From: an uncultured Opitutaceae bacterium
GTDB taxonomy: Bacteria > Verrucomicrobiota > Verrucomicrobiia > Opitutales > Opitutaceae
Direction: 5' to 3'
Assembly (NCBI GenBank): GCA_937889545.1
Contig: CALAOT010000083.1
Span: 1-33,356 of the forward strand
Length of the DNA: 33,356 nucleotides
Shown one piece after another: positions 29,613 through 33,356 of the stretch. Every line of letters begins with the position of its first letter. Position 1 is the first letter of the stretch. The notes under the pieces are model-generated. The model ran no database searches. It saw only the letters and a list, made by a program, of their open reading frames with translations, and had not been told where the DNA came from. A program made the position numbers and the translations under genes.

Positions 29613-31439
29613 ATGTATCAATTTTCTCCTGGAGCCACTTCGACCGGCATCCAGTACCTCATCCGGGACGCCATCACGGGCCAACCGAAGACGGGACTCA
29701 GCGCCTCCACACCCGGCGCTGTCGCCGGCTACACGCGCCAGAACGGTTCGGCCGTCGCCATTCCCATCGTGGCGCTCGGCAGCCCCCTCTCGGTCTGGAC
29801 GGCGGGTGGTTTCGTCGAAATCGATTCCGTCCTGGCGCAGGGCGTCTACCGCTTCGACGCCCCCGACGCGGCCTTCGCGGTCGGCGCGGCCTTCGTGACG
29901 CTCACCATCGACATCCCCGGAGCGCTCGGCGAAGGCGTGCTGATCCTCCTGCAAAACTCCTTCAACAACGTAGGTCCGGGCGCGTTCCAGTACGCCGTGA
30001 CCCTGCAAACGGTCGCGTCCGCGCCCATTCAGGGCGGATCGCTGTGGGTTTCGACCGATCCGGGGGGAACCAACGTCGTTGCCGGCTCGCTGACGACGAG
30101 CGCGGCGGGCATCGCCACCTTCCTGCTCGGCAACGGAACGTACTACCTCTGGGTCAACGCCGCCGGCTACACCCCGGTCAACCCGACCGCCTTCACCGTC
30201 TCGGGAAGCGGGGGCCAGACGCTCGCGCTGGTCGCTGCCACCGCTCCTCCGTCGCTAACGCCGGCGCAGGGACACGAACCGGCGACGACGGCCTACGATC
30301 TCGTCGAGCGGCTCCTGGACTTCGTGGGAGCCGACGCCGACGACAAGAACTACCGCGCCACGAGGCGGGCAGCGCTCGACGCGATGCGGGAGTACGCCAC
30401 CATCCACCGCTGGACTTCCCTCCGGCAGTTCGGGAGACTCGCGATCAACGGGGCGTACAGCGGCAATGGGGTGGGAACCGTCCAGTACCAGGGATCGTCG
30501 GGAACCTACGCCAACCAGATCACTCTCACCGGAGACTCCTTCCCGTCGTGGGCCGCGAGCGGCTACATCCGCATCGGCGTCGTCGTGGCGAAGGTCGATC
30601 GGCTCGTGAGTTCGACCATCCTCACGCTGAAAGACCCGATGTTCGTCGTGGACATGCCTGCCGGGCAAGCGTTCACCCTCTACCAGGACACCTACACGCT
30701 GCCGTCCGACTTCGTATTCACCAACGACGCGATGGCCGAGACGACGTGGGGCACCCTGTCCTACATGACCTACGAACAGTGGGGCGGACGGGTCCGCTTC
30801 GGCCAGGGGATCAGCACCCCGAGGTTCTGGACGATTGCCGGCTCTCCCGACTTCCCCGGACGCCTCGCCATGCTCCTCTATCCTTCCCCCGACGCCTCGG
30901 GCACTCTCGACTACATGTACTACCGCCGTCCTCGGCAAGTCGTGAATTTCGATATCAACACCGGAACTGTTTCGGTTTCGACAGGAAACGCGAATCTCGC
31001 GACCTTCTCGACCCCCGTCCTGAACGCTTCCATGAAGGGGTCGATCCTGCGCATGGCGGCGGACGCCACGGGTCCGCCCACGGGACTCGACGGACTCGAG
31101 GTCTATGCCTACGAGGGGAGCATCGTCTCGGTAATCTCGCCGACGCAGGCGATGATGGACTCGCCCGGTCCTGCGACGCCGACCGGCGTGAGCTTCCGCA
31201 TCAGCGACCCCATCGACATCCAGGATCTCCACCAGACCTTGATCGCGCGAACGGCCGAACGGAACCTGGCTACCTCCCGGATCATGTCGAAGCAGATGCC
31301 CGCAGCGAACGCGGCCTGGAACCAGGCGCTCGTCCTGGCGCAGGAAGGCGACTCCCGCGTGTCCGCCCGGAGAGCCGAGGGCCGATCCGGCATCGGACGC
31401 GCCCGGCTCGCCAACATGCCGATCGTGTGGGCCGAATGA
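29613..31439 (+). CDS. Connector/tail protein with N-terminal beta domains
   Basis: This 608-residue protein has Ig-like beta-rich N-terminal regions (about 1-110 and 125-200), each with alternating hydrophobic strands. The C-terminal region (about 215-600) includes YDLVERLLDFVGAD, a TLPSDFVFTND segment, LSYMTYEQWGGRVRFGQG, LAMLLYPSPDASGTLDYMYYRRPRQV and a final helical tail. The LPSDF / YEQW / YRRPR order resembles connector or neck proteins of short-tailed phages that join portal and tail. No enzyme motif. The start follows the previous stop by 3 bases. Probably virion. Confidence 0.6.
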   Translation: MYQFSPGATSTGIQYLIRDAITGQPKTGLSASTPGAVAGYTRQNGSAVAIPIVALGSPLSVWTAGGFVEIDSVLAQGVYRFDAPDAAFAVGAAFVTLTIDIPGALGEGVLILLQNSFNNVGPGAFQYAVTLQTVASAPIQGGSLWVSTDPGGTNVVAGSLTTSAAGIATFLLGNGTYYLWVNAAGYTPVNPTAFTVSGSGGQTLALVAATAPPSLTPAQGHEPATTAYDLVERLLDFVGADADDKNYRATRRAALDAMREYATIHRWTSLRQFGRLAINGAYSGNGVGTVQYQGSSGTYANQITLTGDSFPSWAASGYIRIGVVVAKVDRLVSSTILTLKDPMFVVDMPAGQAFTLYQDTYTLPSDFVFTNDAMAETTWGTLSYMTYEQWGGRVRFGQGISTPRFWTIAGSPDFPGRLAMLLYPSPDASGTLDYMYYRRPRQVVNFDINTGTVSVSTGNANLATFSTPVLNASMKGSILRMAADATGPPTGLDGLEVYAYEGSIVSVISPTQAMMDSPGPATPTGVSFRISDPIDIQDLHQTLIARTAERNLATSRIMSKQMPAANAAWNQALVLAQEGDSRVSARRAEGRSGIGRARLANMPIVWAE

Positions 31440-31526
31440 GAGTTTTCAGTTTTCAGTTTTCAGTTTTCAGTTTTCAGCAAAGACGCCCCTCTGGCTGACG
31501 GCTGATAGCTGATAGCTGACAGCTCG
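31440..31526. repeat. Dispersed palindromic repeat element, copy B
   Basis: Five tttcag-type units (31442-31478) are followed by the core cagcaaag...cctctggctga (from 31475) and gctgatag/gctgacag units ending agctcga. The core and right arm match copy A at 6159-6213 closely. It sits in the gap after the connector/tail gene and just ahead of a candidate late promoter. Confidence 0.75.
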
Positions 31527-31529
31527 AGA

Positions 31530-31558
31530 GAGGGGAACACGCCCCCGGAGCCGCTTTA
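31530..31558 (+). promoter_or_regulatory. Candidate late promoter, copy 3
   Basis: GAGGGGAACA (31530-31539), 16 bases, TTA within CTTTACG (31554-31560). Same decamer and spacing as copies 1 and 2. It is placed ahead of the small gene at 31600 and the patatin gene. Confidence 0.5.
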
Positions 31559-31599
31559 CGATCCACCTGTTGCAAGGGTCGATCGTGGAGGGCTTCCGC

Positions 31600-31785
31600 G
31601 TGGCAAGAGGCAGATTCGACTATCCGACTCCGGCGATGGACCCGGCCGACCGCGACCATTCGCGGTGCCCCGTCTGCGGCTGGAGTCCCTGCACGCTGAC
31701 CTGTAGCCTCGGCCTGACCGCTGGCGATGTCATCGAACTGGCCCTGATGTTTCCCTGCGAACACGGCGAGGCGAACGATGGCTGA
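31600..31785 (+). CDS. Small Cys-rich protein
   Basis: This 61-residue protein starts at GTG with GGAGGG 7 bases upstream, preferred over TTG 31570. Cysteines lie in SRCPVCGWSPCTLTCS and MFPCEH, a likely zinc-binding or disulfide cluster. Its end overlaps the next start by 8 bases. It may be a small virion or assembly protein. No family is recognised. Confidence 0.5.
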   Translation: MARGRFDYPTPAMDPADRDHSRCPVCGWSPCTLTCSLGLTAGDVIELALMFPCEHGEANDG

Positions 31786-31969
31786 AGTCGTCGATAGCAC
31801 GGTCGCCATGCGCGATTTTCCGGGCCTCATCCTCGACCAAGATCCCCTGGATCTGGCCGGCGGCGCGGCTCGCGAACAGACGAACCTCGTGAGCTTCATG
31901 GGTGAGTTGAACGTCCGCAAGGGCTTCCGACCGCTCTCCTTCGACTCGATCGTAGACGCAACCGCATGA
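31778..31969 (+). CDS. Small virion-type protein (DFPGL/DPxD motif)
   Basis: This 63-residue protein has the order AMRDFPGLILDQDPLDL...GGAAREQTNL, then MGELNVRKGFRPLSFD. This type of N-terminal sequence is seen in small phage tail or fibre-associated proteins, so a virion role is likely. It overlaps the preceding gene by 8 bases and the patatin gene by 4. Confidence 0.55.
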   Translation: MAEVVDSTVAMRDFPGLILDQDPLDLAGGAAREQTNLVSFMGELNVRKGFRPLSFDSIVDATA

Positions 31970-32880
31970 AGACCCTTCTCTCGATCGATGGCGGCGGCAT
32001 TCGTGGGATCGTCCCTGCGACAATCCTCGCGCACCTCGAGGCGCTCCTCGGCTCGCCCGTGCGGGAGCATTTCGACCTGATCGCCGGCACGTCCACGGGC
32101 GGCATCCTGGGCCTCGCCCTGACGTGCCCGGAGGCGTATACGGCCGGGCAGTGCATCGACTTCTACACCGAGGATGGGCCGACCATCTTCTCGCGTTCGT
32201 GGGGCCACTTCATCGGAAGCGGCGCGTCGCTGTGGGGTCCGAAGTACCCCGCCACGGGAATCGAGTCGGTCCTGACGAAGACGTTCGGAGACGCGACACT
32301 CGACCTCGCCCTGTCGAAAGTCATGGTGATGACCTTCGACTACGCGGCCTACAAAACGCTAGTCCTCAAGAGTTGGCAGCACGACGCGACGTTCTTCGAT
32401 GCCGCGCGGGGCACCTCGGCGGCACCGACCTACTTCGCCCCGCACGCCTGCTCGCTCGGCCTCCTGGCCGATGGAGGGCTGTTCGCCAACGACCCGGCCC
32501 TGTGCGGTCTCCTGGAACTGCACGCCCTGTACCCCCAGGAGACCGACTTCCTCGTCGTGTCGCTGGGATGCGGGACGAAATCCTCGAACGTGGGACCGTC
32601 CAACGCGGGCCTGATCGGTAGCGGGGCCGAAGTCGTGGAAGTGCTGTTCGACGCGCAACCTCTGGCGACGGACTATCTCATCGGTGAAATTCTTCCGACC
32701 GATCGCTACCTCCGCCTGAATCCGGCGATCCCTGCCGTGGCGATGGACGACGCCTCGCCGAAAACGCTGAATTTGCTGTCGGCGATTGCGAAGGGCTGGA
32801 TCGCGGCGAATGCCGATACGCTGGTGGCGCTGGCAGCGCTCTTGAAAACGGGAGCGCAACCATGCAAGCCGGCGGCGTAA
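31966..32880 (+). CDS. Patatin-like phospholipase
   Basis: This 304-residue protein has the patatin pattern complete. The oxyanion loop SIDGGGIRG lies at 6-14, the nucleophile elbow GTSTG at 41-45 (Ser43), SAAPTYF at 151-157, and the dyad Asp in ADGG at 168-171 (D169). These enzymes hydrolyse acyl chains of membrane lipids with a Ser-Asp dyad. No signal peptide is visible, so it may act from the virion or after cell lysis. Its start overlaps the upstream gene (ATGA). It sits in the tail block next to partial tail genes. Related patatins are effectors of anti-phage CBASS defence, but here the neighbours are virion genes, favouring an entry or release role. Confidence 0.88.
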   Translation: MKTLLSIDGGGIRGIVPATILAHLEALLGSPVREHFDLIAGTSTGGILGLALTCPEAYTAGQCIDFYTEDGPTIFSRSWGHFIGSGASLWGPKYPATGIESVLTKTFGDATLDLALSKVMVMTFDYAAYKTLVLKSWQHDATFFDAARGTSAAPTYFAPHACSLGLLADGGLFANDPALCGLLELHALYPQETDFLVVSLGCGTKSSNVGPSNAGLIGSGAEVVEVLFDAQPLATDYLIGEILPTDRYLRLNPAIPAVAMDDASPKTLNLLSAIAKGWIAANADTLVALAALLKTGAQPCKPAA

Positions 32881-33356
32881 ACCTCGGAGATGTGGACCTC
32901 GGCGACACGCTCGCCGCCGCTGTCGTGACGACGGATGGCTCGGGCACGCCCCAAGATCCCACCATCGCCCCCGTCTTTCGCATCTACGGCCAGGGTCCGG
33001 GACCGATGGCGAACGGACTCGGCTCCCTCTCCAAGCTCGACACGAACACCGTTTCGGGCGCGAGCAACGCGACACCCATCATCATCACCACGACGATCGC
33101 GCACGGCTTGCAGACCGGCGACAAGGTGACGATCTCCGGCGTCCAGGGCAACACGAGCGCCAATGGGAGCTTCTCCGCGACGGTCATTTCCAGCACGACC
33201 TTCAGCCTCGACGGCAGCGCGGGCAACGGAGCGTGGACCTCGGGCGGATCTACCCATCTGTCGGGGCTGTACCTCTTGAACCTCCCGGCCAATCCGGGAG
33301 ACGGCTACCTCGCCGGGGTCAGCTACCGGGCGCTGATCTCCTGGGCCATCGCCAGC
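32862..33356 (+). CDS. Partial tail protein with FCCH-like beta domain (runs off window)
   Basis: An ATG start overlaps the patatin gene by 19 bases. At least 165 codons are open to the right edge, so the C-terminus is missing. Residues about 73-130 have ITTTIAHGLQTGDKVTISGV, NTSANGSFSATVISSTTFSL and GNGAWTSGG, the pattern of the E1-FCCH-type beta repeat common in phage tail and fibre proteins. The N-terminus has LGDVDLGDTLAAAVVTTDG, a typical start of virion baseplate or fibre proteins. A tail role is likely. Confidence 0.65.
   Translation, partial: MQAGGVNLGDVDLGDTLAAAVVTTDGSGTPQDPTIAPVFRIYGQGPGPMANGLGSLSKLDTNTVSGASNATPIIITTTIAHGLQTGDKVTISGVQGNTSANGSFSATVISSTTFSLDGSAGNGAWTSGGSTHLSGLYLLNLPANPGDGYLAGVSYRALISWAIAS

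Noticed and set aside
29417..31498. Plus-strand 693-codon frame overlapping the connector/tail gene
   Set aside because: It is a shadow frame, with Arg/His/Gly bias and no domain, and the 29613 frame carries recognisable structural segments.
1..33356. tRNA, rRNA, integrase, att sites, transposase
   Set aside because: I looked for CCA-ended cloverleaf patterns, integrase and transposase motifs by eye and saw none. Absence is not proven without a search.

Overview
The window looks like part of the genome of a tailed double-stranded DNA phage, or of a prophage. It has high GC by eye, tightly packed genes with clear Shine-Dalgarno sites, and all but one gene on the plus strand. It carries a major capsid candidate, portal, large terminase, replication initiator plus helicase loader, recombination exonuclease and two DNA methyltransferases. 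No integrase, tRNA, rRNA or CRISPR array was recognised. The host is not stated by the sequence. My low-to-moderate confidence inference is a planctomycete (Gemmata-like) host. It rests on the style of the exported proline-rich and cysteine-rich proteins, the secreted CPPC thioredoxin-like protein, and intergenic 'ctatcag/tttcag' repeat elements.

Layout. 1-146: edge sequence with a long inverted repeat. 147-545: the only minus-strand gene. 698-4234: capsid block (scaffold-like, major capsid, an endonuclease VII gene with its own promoter, a capsid-associated protein). 4322-8127: envelope and lysis-like block (two overlapping membrane proteins, an exported Pro-rich protein, an exported CPPC thioredoxin-like protein, a small membrane/zinc protein, a papain-like cysteine peptidase, an exported Cys-rich protein). 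8169-18400: early/middle block starting with a near-consensus sigma70 promoter. It holds small zinc proteins, a YqaJ-type exonuclease, helix-turn-helix proteins, a recombination candidate, a DUF1376-like initiator with six iterons inside the gene (probable replication origin), a DnaC-like loader, a C5-cytosine methyltransferase, a degenerate HNH-like protein, an N4/N6 methyltransferase and a DUF1064-like protein. 18452-33356: packaging and tail block (small terminase candidate, large terminase interrupted by a 347-residue intein, portal, connector and tail proteins, a beta-helix protein, a patatin-like lipase, and a partial tail protein running off the right edge).

The most notable points are: (i) iterons at 21-bp phase inside the initiator gene; (ii) an intein immediately after a conserved Asp of the terminase nuclease domain; (iii) a recurring decamer GAGGGGAACA followed in three intergenic sites by exactly 16 nt and TTA, each ahead of a virion gene, which may be a late-promoter signature; (iv) a lysis-like cassette with a papain-type protease and a thiol oxidoreductase in place of a recognisable lysozyme or amidase; (v) a patatin lipase inside the tail module. 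The major capsid gene lies about 16 kb upstream of the terminase, so the virion genes are split around the early block.
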